Assembly (NCBI GenBank): GCA_011772755.1
Contig: WVYX01000092.1
Span: 1-38,655, forward strand
Length of the DNA stretch: 38,655 bases
DNA from: Gemmatimonadales bacterium
GTDB lineage: Bacteria; Gemmatimonadota; Gemmatimonadetes; Gemmatimonadales; GWC2-71-9
Reading direction: 5' to 3'
Positions 8,077 to 15,008 of the stretch are shown here, piece after piece. The notes beneath the pieces were generated by a model. That model was given only the letters and a program-made list of their open reading frames with translations, made no database searches and was not told where the DNA came from. The first letter of the stretch is position 1; the number at the start of each line of letters is the position of its first letter. A program made the position numbers and the translations under genes.

Positions 8077-8082
8077 ATAATA
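8077..8082 (-). promoter_or_regulatory. -10 box giving a probable leaderless helicase mRNA
   Basis: On the minus strand TATTAT is followed by seven bases and then the helicase ATG (8069). Transcription would start at or within a base of the start codon. No good -35 hexamer is visible. The rest of 8083-8230 holds no gene. 8100-8215 is a strongly G-rich plus strand (C-rich on the other) with many GGCGG/GGGAG runs. Confidence 0.45.
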
Positions 8083-8230
8083 CTACTGGGGCACTACGGG
8101 ATGAGGCCTGGAGCGGGGGGCGGCGGGAGCGGCGGAGGTGGCGGGAGCGGGAGCAGCGGCCGAGGCGGCAGGGGTGGCAGCGACTGCCGCCAGGAAGGGC
8201 AGGGGGCGGGAGGACCACACACGGGCAGCT

Positions 8231-9310
8231 TCAGTCGCCCATGCAGATCCCGATCTCCCGTGCTGTCAGGAGCGCATCGGCGTCGAGAGGAACCGGGTTG
8301 GCCTTTCCGGTCACGGCTTCCAGCGGAACCAGGACCACATCGGGCGGATCGAGGGAAACCATGTGCCCGAACCGCCCCTCTGCGACGGCCCGGACGGCAG
8401 CAGCGCCAAACCGCTGACCGAGCATGCGGTCCCAGGTCGTGGGAGATCCCCCTCTCAACAGGTGGCCGAGCGTGAGGGTGCGGGTTTCCTTGCCGGTCTC
8501 TTCGGAGATCCGCACGGCGACACGCTCGGCAACGCCGCCGAGCCGTTCCACCCCACCCACCTCGGCGGGCGCTTTCACCGTGACTTCGCCATCCTTGGGC
8601 CGGGCGCCCTCCGCCACTACGACGATGCTGAAGTGCCGCCCTCGCGCCTCTCGCTCGCGAATCTTCCGGTAGACCTTTTCCAGGTCATACGGAATCTCCG
8701 GAATCAAGATGACGTCCGCCCCCCCGGCGAGGCCTGCATTGAGCGCAATCCACCCCGCGTGGCGCCCCATCACCTCCACGACCATCACCCGTTCGTGCGA
8801 CTCCGCTGTGGAGTGGAGTTTGTCGATTGCATCGGTTGCCGTCTGGATTGCGGTATCGAAGCCGAACGTCATGACCGTACCGCTCACATCGCGATCGATG
8901 GTCTTGGGCACCCCGACGATCGGCAGGCCCCTGCTCCAGAACTCGTAGGCGATATGCAGCGTCCCGTCGCCGCCCACCGCAATGAGGGCGTCCAACGCCA
9001 GTTGCCTGAACGACTCGAGCACCTCGGCAGAGCGATCCACCTCGGCCCACGTGCCATCCGTCTGCAGCATCGGCCAGCGGAATGGGTTGCCCCGGTTCGT
9101 GGTGCCGAGGATCGTGCCGCCCAGATGCACGATACCTCGCACGCTCTCACGATCCATCGGGACCACACGAGCGCTTCCCAGCAAGCCGCCGAAGCCTCGC
9201 TCCACGCCGAACACTTCCCAGCCCTGACGAACGGCGGACAGCACGATGGCCCGGATGACCGCGTTCAACCCCGGTGCATCACCGCCCCCCGTGGAAATCG
9301 CGACCCGCAC
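8231..9310 (-). CDS. pfkA: 6-phosphofructokinase
   Basis: A 359-residue phosphofructokinase that phosphorylates fructose 6-phosphate to the 1,6-bisphosphate in glycolysis. It shows the N-terminal STGGGDAPGLNAVIR phosphate loop (residues 6-20), GGDGT (113-117), the catalytic loop PKTIDRD (135-141, catalytic Asp139 and Asp141), MGRHAGWIAL and PEIPYDLE. Gly at the GGDG position indicates ATP use, whereas PPi enzymes have GGDD. The Lys in PKT is shared with PPi-dependent and actinobacterial-type group III enzymes. The Asn usual between the two catalytic aspartates (TIDND) is Arg here. The gene starts 11 bp after the SelW-like selenoprotein gene ends, so the two are probably co-transcribed. The family is firm, the phosphoryl donor inferred. 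Confidence 0.92.
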   Translation of the reverse strand: MRVAISTGGGDAPGLNAVIRAIVLSAVRQGWEVFGVERGFGGLLGSARVVPMDRESVRGIVHLGGTILGTTNRGNPFRWPMLQTDGTWAEVDRSAEVLESFRQLALDALIAVGGDGTLHIAYEFWSRGLPIVGVPKTIDRDVSGTVMTFGFDTAIQTATDAIDKLHSTAESHERVMVVEVMGRHAGWIALNAGLAGGADVILIPEIPYDLEKVYRKIREREARGRHFSIVVVAEGARPKDGEVTVKAPAEVGGVERLGGVAERVAVRISEETGKETRTLTLGHLLRGGSPTTWDRMLGQRFGAAAVRAVAEGRFGHMVSLDPPDVVLVPLEAVTGKANPVPLDADALLTAREIGICMGD

Positions 9311-9321
9311 GCGCCACCTCC

Positions 9322-9555
9322 CTAGGACGGCGTGCGTTCCTGGATGAGGCGCACCACCTCGCCAGGCTCCGCATGCCGGCCAAGTTGTTGCTTAGAGAAC
9401 ACCAGCTCCCCGTCGACCGTTACCTCGAAGACCCCGCCTGAAGACTCGACGAGCTCCACGTCCGCCTCGCTGTACACATTCCCGATCTCGGTCGCCAAAC
9501 TGGCGGCCCGTGGCTCGTAGCCTCAGACACCGCAATATTCAATGTTGACCTTCAC
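9322..9555 (-). CDS. SelW-like Rdx-family selenoprotein (in-frame UGA read as selenocysteine)
   Basis: From the GTG at 9555 the frame reads VKVNIEYCGV, then TGA (9523-9525), then GYEPRAASLATEIGNVYSEA and on to a TAG at 9322-9324, 77 residues with the TGA decoded. The TGA falls exactly at the second redox position of a CxxU motif (C-G-V-U, residues 8-11) at the end of the first beta-strand. This is where SelW/SelT/SelH-type Rdx proteins carry Cys-x-x-Sec or Cys-x-x-Cys. The part after the TGA has the expected Rdx end (GGVFEVTVDGELVFSKQQLG, then an acidic helix). A GGAGG Shine-Dalgarno lies 5 nt before the GTG. A SECIS-like hairpin follows the TGA. Rdx proteins are thioredoxin-fold thiol oxidoreductases. 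The gene ends 11 bp before pfkA. The alternative is a Cys-to-stop mutation. SelA, SelB, selC and SelD are not in this window. Confidence 0.85.
9490..9508 (-). promoter_or_regulatory. candidate bacterial SECIS element
   Basis: In the minus-strand RNA the stem CGCCA/UGGCG (9505-9501 with 9497-9493) is closed by a GUU loop and extended by GG/CC around one C-A mismatch. The loop G (9500) lies 22 nt after the UGA, within the 16-37 nt spacing known for bacterial SECIS elements, which usually carry a G and a U in the apical loop. Function in SelB recruitment is inferred. Confidence 0.6.
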
Positions 9556-9769
9556 GAAACCCTCCAAGACGTGGTGATTGAGTTGGCTGGCACCCAACAA
9601 CTTAACGGACCTGCTCCCGGCTCTGCCAACCGGCTGTGCACGCCGATTGCGCCCTGCCTTAATCCCTCTGATCGCAGGGTCAGCTCGGATTCGGCGCTTG
9701 CAGATTCTCCAGCGGGATACAACATTCTCGCCGCGTGTCCTACGTTCAACGACTCGTCTGGTAGGTGTT

Positions 9770-11893
9770 GTGCGCTTGCCTGAGAACCGGGATCTCTCCC
9801 GCTGGGTTCGTCTCTTCGTCACCCTGGGCGGACTGACGTTCTTCGTCTTCGCCGCACTGGCGCTGGTGAATCGTCCAGAGCTACGCGGCGGTGGATTCAC
9901 TCTTCACCTGCTGATTCTGGGACCTGCTGCCGCACTGAGTCGCCGCGTGGGCATCGCGCTCCCCGGCCGGGGTTTCGCGTCGTTCATTCTGGGCGTCGTC
10001 TTGATCGCGCTCCTGCTCCGCGGGTGGCACTTCGCGGTATTGGTCGGGACCCTGGGCATCCCGCTAGGTGATATCCTGCTGCGCCGGGTCCGCATGCGAG
10101 AGTCGCTGACGACGGCGGCCCACGTGAGCCTGGCAACGGGTATTGTGGGCCTGCTGTACGGCACGCTGGGCGGCGCTACGGGTGCCGCCTCCGTAACGGT
10201 GGCCAACCTCTTGCCGCTCGCCCTCGTTGTGGTGGTGTTGCCCGTTTTGGCGAACGTGAGCTTCTACAGCGATCTCGCGCTCACGGGCCTGCTGCCGCGG
10301 GTGGACATGAAGCTCACGCTTCGTTGGGAGAGCGTCGTGTCCGCTGCCGGTGCTGCATTCGCAATCGGCTGGGTGGAGCTCGCAACGGCCGAGGTACCAC
10401 CAGCGGCGGTTGTGGTGCTTGCTACGACACTGCTAGCGGTCGGCTGGCTGGTCTACTGGGTCATTCGGACGGGTGTGCGTGCTGACGAACTCGCGCTCGT
10501 CCAAGGACTGGCCGGCGCTGTGGCAGCCGAAGTGAACATCGAGCGGAGCTTCGAGCGCATCAAAGAGCTCACCCACCTGCTGGTCCCATGGGACAACATG
10601 GGGTTTGCCCGACACGACGCGGCGCGGGGTGAAATGGAGCTAGTGGCGGACACCAGCACCGCTGAGAAACTCCGCTTCGACACGGAGAGCGGACTCACCG
10701 GCGAGGCCGTGCGGGCCGGGGCTCCCGTGGTCGCGAGTGCGCTCACGCGCGGCATCACGGTCCTGCCAGAAGGGGAGTCCCCAGGAGCCGAGATCCTGAT
10801 CCCACTATACCACGGCACGGAGTTGGTCGGCTCGTGGAGCGTGCGCCACTCTGATCCCGCCATGTATCGGCCAGCTGACGGGGAGCTGCTGAACTTGCTC
10901 GCGCCTCAGCTCGCTCTGTCACTCGCTCTCAGCTCCCTCGTGGACCCCATGGCCGATTCCTCGGAGCGCACCGCAGCCTATGTGCGCCAGCTCACGGCGG
11001 CCTCCGAGAAGATCGAGCAGGCGGCCGACGTTGTAGCGGATAGCGCGGCACGTGCCGAGTCCGAAGCACGGAGCGCCACGGATCGCGTGGAGCAGGCTGT
11101 GGCTGCGCTGGCGGAGCTCATAGAGAGCATTGAAGATACCTTGCACGCTGCCTCGGAAACCCAGAAGGCGAACCGAACCACCGCGGAAACGGCCACCGGC
11201 GTGCAAGAAGCGAGCGCGCGCGCTGTGGAACAACTGGGGCACCTCAGTTCGACGATAGCGGAAGGAGCTGCCGAAGTGAGCCGCCTCCGAGACGCTGCCG
11301 AAGATGTCGAACAGTTCTCCGACACCATCGCTCAGATCGCCAACCAGACCAACCTACTCGCCCTCAACGCCACCATCGAGGCCGCGCGCACGGGGGTGCA
11401 CGGTAAGGGGTTTGCCGTCGTCGCCGACGAGGTCCGCAAGCTTGCGGAGCAGAGCGCGCAGGCAGCACAGAGCATGGGTCGCGGCGCGCAAGAGACCAGG
11501 CGCGTCATCGACCGTGCGGCACGGGTACTCGAGGAACTCAACAGCCAGCTCACCGAATTGACACGTGCCTCGGAACACTGGAGCGGAGAGCTGAGCCAGG
11601 TCGTGGCAACCGCTGACGTGGCACGCACTACTGGCGAGCGAATGGTGATGGGACCACGCCACAACCTGGAACTCGCCCAAGAAGCGAAGCGCATTCTGGC
11701 CGACGCCCGGGCTGCAGCCGCTGACTCCGCAAAGGAAGCCTCTGATGTGGCAGCTGCCAGCAAGGAGCAAGTCCGCGCTATAACCGAGCTTGCCGGAGGG
11801 GCGTCAGAGCTCGTGGGACTGGCGGATCAGCTGGCTCGGGCTGCCCAATTCGTGAGCGGGGATCGCTCCGGAGAGCCGTCTGATCGAAGTTGA
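9770..11893 (+). CDS. membrane-anchored GAF / methyl-accepting chemotaxis-type signalling protein
   Basis: 707 residues from the GTG at 9770, preceded by AGGT. The N-terminal 240 residues form six to eight hydrophobic segments with short loops (for example [18 protein letters not shown] and [17 protein letters not shown]), so the input is probably in the membrane. Residues of about 250-395 are GAF-like ([20 protein letters not shown] ... [17 protein letters not shown]). From about 400 on comes an MCP signalling coiled coil with the hairpin tip [20 protein letters not shown], followed by [19 protein letters not shown]. There is no HAMP domain and no periplasmic sensor domain. At the tip the Glu equivalent to Tsr E391 is Val543, a contact region for CheA/CheW. 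No che genes are in the window, so the output pathway is unknown. A longer TTG start at 9578 is less likely. Confidence 0.85.
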   Translation: MRLPENRDLSRWVRLFVTLGGLTFFVFAALALVNRPELRGGGFTLHLLILGPAAALSRRVGIALPGRGFASFILGVVLIALLLRGWHFAVLVGTLGIPLGDILLRRVRMRESLTTAAHVSLATGIVGLLYGTLGGATGAASVTVANLLPLALVVVVLPVLANVSFYSDLALTGLLPRVDMKLTLRWESVVSAAGAAFAIGWVELATAEVPPAAVVVLATTLLAVGWLVYWVIRTGVRADELALVQGLAGAVAAEVNIERSFERIKELTHLLVPWDNMGFARHDAARGEMELVADTSTAEKLRFDTESGLTGEAVRAGAPVVASALTRGITVLPEGESPGAEILIPLYHGTELVGSWSVRHSDPAMYRPADGELLNLLAPQLALSLALSSLVDPMADSSERTAAYVRQLTAASEKIEQAADVVADSAARAESEARSATDRVEQAVAALAELIESIEDTLHAASETQKANRTTAETATGVQEASARAVEQLGHLSSTIAEGAAEVSRLRDAAEDVEQFSDTIAQIANQTNLLALNATIEAARTGVHGKGFAVVADEVRKLAEQSAQAAQSMGRGAQETRRVIDRAARVLEELNSQLTELTRASEHWSGELSQVVATADVARTTGERMVMGPRHNLELAQEAKRILADARAAAADSAKEASDVAAASKEQVRAITELAGGASELVGLADQLARAAQFVSGDRSGEPSDRS

Positions 11894-11940
11894 TCTACAT
11901 CACAGTGGCACGGGTGGGGGTAGGATGTAGATTGCTGCCT

Positions 11941-13536
11941 ATGATGATGAATAGCATGAGGATCGGCCGCGCCGCGGCCATCGCGGTCTTGGCAACCGCC
12001 GTGCTGACCGACCTATCCATGGCCCAGGCGGGCAAGGCCGGGCAGGTGGAGGTCAGCGCATTCGGAACGTTCACTAAGTACGACAACTCAGATGTCGGGC
12101 TCGATTCGAAGCTCGGCTCGGGGGGGCGGCTGGGACTTTACCTGAGCCGGGTCTTCTCAATCGAGGCCAGCGGCGACTACACCGAGACGAACCAGTCAGC
12201 AACGGCCTTCGGCGTGAACGTGGCTCGGATTGGCGGCACACTGTTCGCCCACACACGCTCGAGCATCTTCGGCAGTCCCTACGTCGGCATTGGCTACACC
12301 CGATCGTTCTACCGTGGCGCCGCTGAAGGTAACGACAACAGCGGCCACCTCATCCTGGGAGATCGCATCTCCGTGGGCGGTAGGACGGCCCTGCGCATTG
12401 AGGCCCGGCTCGACTATGTCCCGAACTCCGCACTGAGTGCCACCAGCGAAGGGGCGTTCAACTTCGGTGGCGCCTTGGGTATCTCGATCTTCACCTTCGG
12501 CGGGCCGCCGCGGGATGCCGACGGCGACCTGGTAGTGGATCGACGCGATCAGTGCCCAGACACGCCCCGCGGTATCCACGTAGACACCGTGGGTTGCCCC
12601 ACTGATGGTGATGGGGACGGCGTGTTTGACGGCCCCGACCAGTGTCCCGATACGCCGGCGGGTGCAATGGTCGACGCCGTCGGCTGCCCAACTGATGCCG
12701 ATAGCGACGGGGTGTTCGACGGAATCGACGTGTGCCCGAACACGCCCGTGGGTGCGGCGGTCGATGCTGACGGCTGTCCGATCGACTCCGACGAGGACGG
12801 CGTGTTTGACGGCATCGACCAATGCCCCGACACACCTCAGGATGCTGAGGTGAATCCCGAGGGTTGCCCTCTCGATTCGGACGAGGACGGCGTGTTCGAT
12901 GGCATCGACCAGTGCCCCGGCACGCCGACAGGGGTCACCGTGGACGAGGTAGGCTGCCCCGTCGATTCCGATGGCGACGGTGTGGTGAATGCCCTAGACC
13001 AGTGCCCCAACACCGTGCCGGGGACCGAAGTCGATGCCAATGGTTGCCCGGTCGTGGTTGACCGCGACAGCGATGGCGACGGCGTGATGGACAGCGCGGA
13101 CCGGTGCCCCAACACGGCTCCGGGACAGAATGTGGACGCAGTAGGCTGCCCGATCCTCTTCCTGGTCGAGGAGGGCGTCGCCCGTCCCTTGGTGCTCAAG
13201 GGCGTGCACTTCCAAACGGGACGGTCAGCTCTCACGCAGGACTCGTACACCATCCTCAACGAGGTGTCTGCGTCCCTGTTGGCACACCCCGAGGTCCGCA
13301 TCCAAGTTGCAGGTCACACCGACATCACGGGGCCGCGGTCCCTGAACATGCGGCTTTCGCTGCAGCGCGCCCAGTCGGTCATGGCCTACCTGGCGCGACA
13401 GGGAGTCGATCCGGCACGGATGGAGGCAAAGGGCTACGGTCCGGACGAGCCGATTGCGACGAATGCCACCGCCGATGGCCGCGCGCAGAATCGGCGGGTC
13501 GAGTTGAGACTGATAGAGGGGGGATCGGGGCGGTAG
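11941..13536 (+). CDS. OmpA-family outer-membrane protein with seven thrombospondin type 3 repeats
   Basis: 531 residues from the first of three consecutive ATGs (11941; the ATG at 11956 is also possible). A signal peptide (MRIGRAAAIAVLATAVLTDL, cleavage near AQA) leads into an eight-strand OmpA-like barrel (about residues 35-190). Residues 192-405 hold seven calcium-binding TSP3 repeats of about 30 residues of the form DxDxDGVxDxxDxCPxTPxGxxVDxxGCP. The C-terminal OmpA domain (about 415-528) has VHFQTGRSALTQDSYTIL, AGHTDITGPRSLNMRLSLQR and NRRVELRL, with the Asp and Arg that bind diaminopimelate of peptidoglycan. The protein should link the outer membrane to the cell wall through a stiff calcium-loaded spacer. 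It follows the MCP-type gene by 47 bp and may share its transcript. Confidence 0.92.
   Translation: MMMNSMRIGRAAAIAVLATAVLTDLSMAQAGKAGQVEVSAFGTFTKYDNSDVGLDSKLGSGGRLGLYLSRVFSIEASGDYTETNQSATAFGVNVARIGGTLFAHTRSSIFGSPYVGIGYTRSFYRGAAEGNDNSGHLILGDRISVGGRTALRIEARLDYVPNSALSATSEGAFNFGGALGISIFTFGGPPRDADGDLVVDRRDQCPDTPRGIHVDTVGCPTDGDGDGVFDGPDQCPDTPAGAMVDAVGCPTDADSDGVFDGIDVCPNTPVGAAVDADGCPIDSDEDGVFDGIDQCPDTPQDAEVNPEGCPLDSDEDGVFDGIDQCPGTPTGVTVDEVGCPVDSDGDGVVNALDQCPNTVPGTEVDANGCPVVVDRDSDGDGVMDSADRCPNTAPGQNVDAVGCPILFLVEEGVARPLVLKGVHFQTGRSALTQDSYTILNEVSASLLAHPEVRIQVAGHTDITGPRSLNMRLSLQRAQSVMAYLARQGVDPARMEAKGYGPDEPIATNATADGRAQNRRVELRLIEGGSGR
12514..13155 (+). repeat. seven tandem ~90-bp TSP3-coding repeats
   Basis: Seven in-frame units encode the calcium-binding TSP3 repeats of the OmpA-family gene. 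Units 4 and 5 (DSDEDGVFDGIDQCP in both) are the most alike at the DNA level, which suggests recent unit duplication. Repeat number is likely to vary between strains. Confidence 0.85.
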
Positions 13537-13537
13537 C

Positions 13538-13640
13538 GGCGGGGTAGGAAGCAGAGTCTAACGGTCAGAGACGGATCGGGAGGGAAACAGGGACTCCTGG
13601 CTTCCCTCCCGCAACCGTCTCTGACCGTCTCTGCCCCGCC
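13538..13640. terminator. long nested hairpin between the OmpA and DUF4015 genes
   Basis: Stacked inverted repeats: GGCGGGG (13538-13544)/CCCCGCC (13634-13640), GCAGAG (13551-13556)/CTCTGC (13629-13634, sharing one C with the previous arm), a perfect 14-bp ACGGTCAGAGACGG (13561-13574)/CCGTCTCTGACCGT (13615-13628) and CGGGAGGGAA (13577-13586)/TTCCCTCCCG (13602-13611). It starts 2 bp after the OmpA stop, which suits a transcription terminator, but there is no U-tract and it lies just upstream of the next gene's ribosome-binding site. An attenuator or mRNA stability element is equally possible. Confidence 0.6.
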
Positions 13641-13661
13641 ACCGATGGAGAGAATAGCGGA

Positions 13662-14993
13662 ATGCGATCCACCACTGTTACCATCGCACTTGGAACCCTC
13701 GCGGCCGTACTCGCAGGTCCCGCTGCCGCCCAAGACGGTGGCTCGCGCCTGTCTCTCCATCACGATGAGCGCATCCCCGACTACCTGACCACGATCCAAC
13801 TCTCGGCGATCGCGACAATCCGGGTTCCACCCCCACCCGACGAGGGGCCCCGGTTCGGCCCGCTATACCACAGCGACCAGGCGCCGAACTACCTGGCGGC
13901 CGTCCTACCTGCTTTGCCACCAGCCATTGACATCCCGGCACCCCCGCCCGGTGGGCCACCGGCTGTGGTGCGGGGCCTGTACCTCAACGCGTGGGTGTTC
14001 GGCTCGAGCCGCTTTTACGACCTGGTCGCGCTCGCCGACACGACCGAGATCAACACGTTCGTGATCGACGTAAAGGACGCGACGGGGCATCTCACCTATC
14101 GTTCCAGCGTGCCGACGGCCATGCAGATCGGAGCAAACCGCATGGTGCGTGCGCCCGATGCGCGTCGCCGAATTGCGCTGCTCGAGGCGCACGGCATTCA
14201 CCCGATCGCCCGGATCGTCGTGGCTCGGGACCCACTCCTAGCAAAGCGGAAGCCCGGATGGGCGATTCGCCACGCCAAAGGCGGCCTTTGGCACGACGGG
14301 CTCGGCGAGCCCTGGGTCGACGCCTATCACGACTCGGTCTGGACCTACGCGGCAGACGTTGCCGCCGAGGCAGTAGTGTTGGGCTTCAAAGAGATCCAAT
14401 TCGACTACGTGCGGTTTCCGGACGAACCGCCTCACCGACTGGCCGGCGCCGTCTACGAGGCGAGACGTCCCGGTGAGAGCCAGCGGACAGCAATCCGCCG
14501 ACAAGTGGCACTGCTCAAGAAGCGCATCGCGAGCCTTGGAGTGCCATTCACGCTTGATGTCTTCGGACTGACCACCAGCGCCGACGACGGCATGGGCATC
14601 GGGCAGTACTGGGACGATCTCGTCGGTCTGGCTGACGTCCTACTTCCGATGGTGTATCCCAGCCACTACCCGCGCGGTGCCTTCGGCATTGCCTATCCCA
14701 ATGCCGAACCGTACGCCGTCGTGCGACGCGCGCTGGAGGACGGCCTGCGGCGGTCACGGTGGGTTAGCAACGCGGCACGTATCCGCCCATACCTCCAGGC
14801 ATTCACGCTCCGTCGGCCGCGCTACACTGCGGCGGAAGTGCGAGCTCAGATCCAGGCGGTGGAAGACGTGGGGCTTACAGACTGGGTGTTGTGGAATGCA
14901 CGGGGCGTGTATCCGGCGGCGGCACTCCGACCGAGCACCGGGGCCCTCGGCCCGGGCCTCCCGGTCGCGAGCCCAAACGAGAACTCGCGCTAA
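13662..14993 (+). CDS. secreted DUF4015 putative glycoside hydrolase
   Basis: A 443-residue exported protein. The signal peptide MRSTTVTIALGTLAAVLAG is cleaved near AAAQD. A Pro-rich segment (about residues 25-100, with the twice-repeated pattern of Asp/Asn-Tyr-Leu followed by PPPP-type stretches) precedes the catalytic-type domain. The DUF4015 domain (about 104-420) is a predicted TIM barrel. It begins with RGLYLNAWVFGSSRFYDLV and contains INTFVIDVKDATGHLTY, FKEIQFDYVRFPDE and TLDVFGLTT. The carboxylates in VIDVKD and FDYVRFP are the likely active-site region known from this family of putative glycoside hydrolases. The substrate is unknown, with cell-wall or capsule sugar suggested only by export. 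A GGAGAG about 10 bp before the ATG can act as ribosome-binding site. It converges on the aconitase-type gene with a 15-bp gap. Confidence 0.82.
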   Translation: MRSTTVTIALGTLAAVLAGPAAAQDGGSRLSLHHDERIPDYLTTIQLSAIATIRVPPPPDEGPRFGPLYHSDQAPNYLAAVLPALPPAIDIPAPPPGGPPAVVRGLYLNAWVFGSSRFYDLVALADTTEINTFVIDVKDATGHLTYRSSVPTAMQIGANRMVRAPDARRRIALLEAHGIHPIARIVVARDPLLAKRKPGWAIRHAKGGLWHDGLGEPWVDAYHDSVWTYAADVAAEAVVLGFKEIQFDYVRFPDEPPHRLAGAVYEARRPGESQRTAIRRQVALLKKRIASLGVPFTLDVFGLTTSADDGMGIGQYWDDLVGLADVLLPMVYPSHYPRGAFGIAYPNAEPYAVVRRALEDGLRRSRWVSNAARIRPYLQAFTLRRPRYTAAEVRAQIQAVEDVGLTDWVLWNARGVYPAAALRPSTGALGPGLPVASPNENSR

Positions 14994-15008
14994 GACACCA
15001 CCCTACCG

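Noticed and set aside
8138-9325. Long plus-strand open frame opposite pfkA
   Set aside because: It is the antisense shadow of a gene with intact phosphofructokinase motifs. High GC keeps the opposite frame open.
9523-9900. 125-residue minus-strand frame ending at the TGA at 9523
   Set aside because: Only its last ten codons belong to a gene (the SelW-like selenoprotein). The rest is basic, non-protein-like sequence antisense to the MCP-type gene and its leader.
12514-13155. Regular ~90-bp repeats resembling an array
   Set aside because: The units are in frame and encode TSP3 repeats. There are no short identical repeats with unique spacers, so this is not CRISPR.
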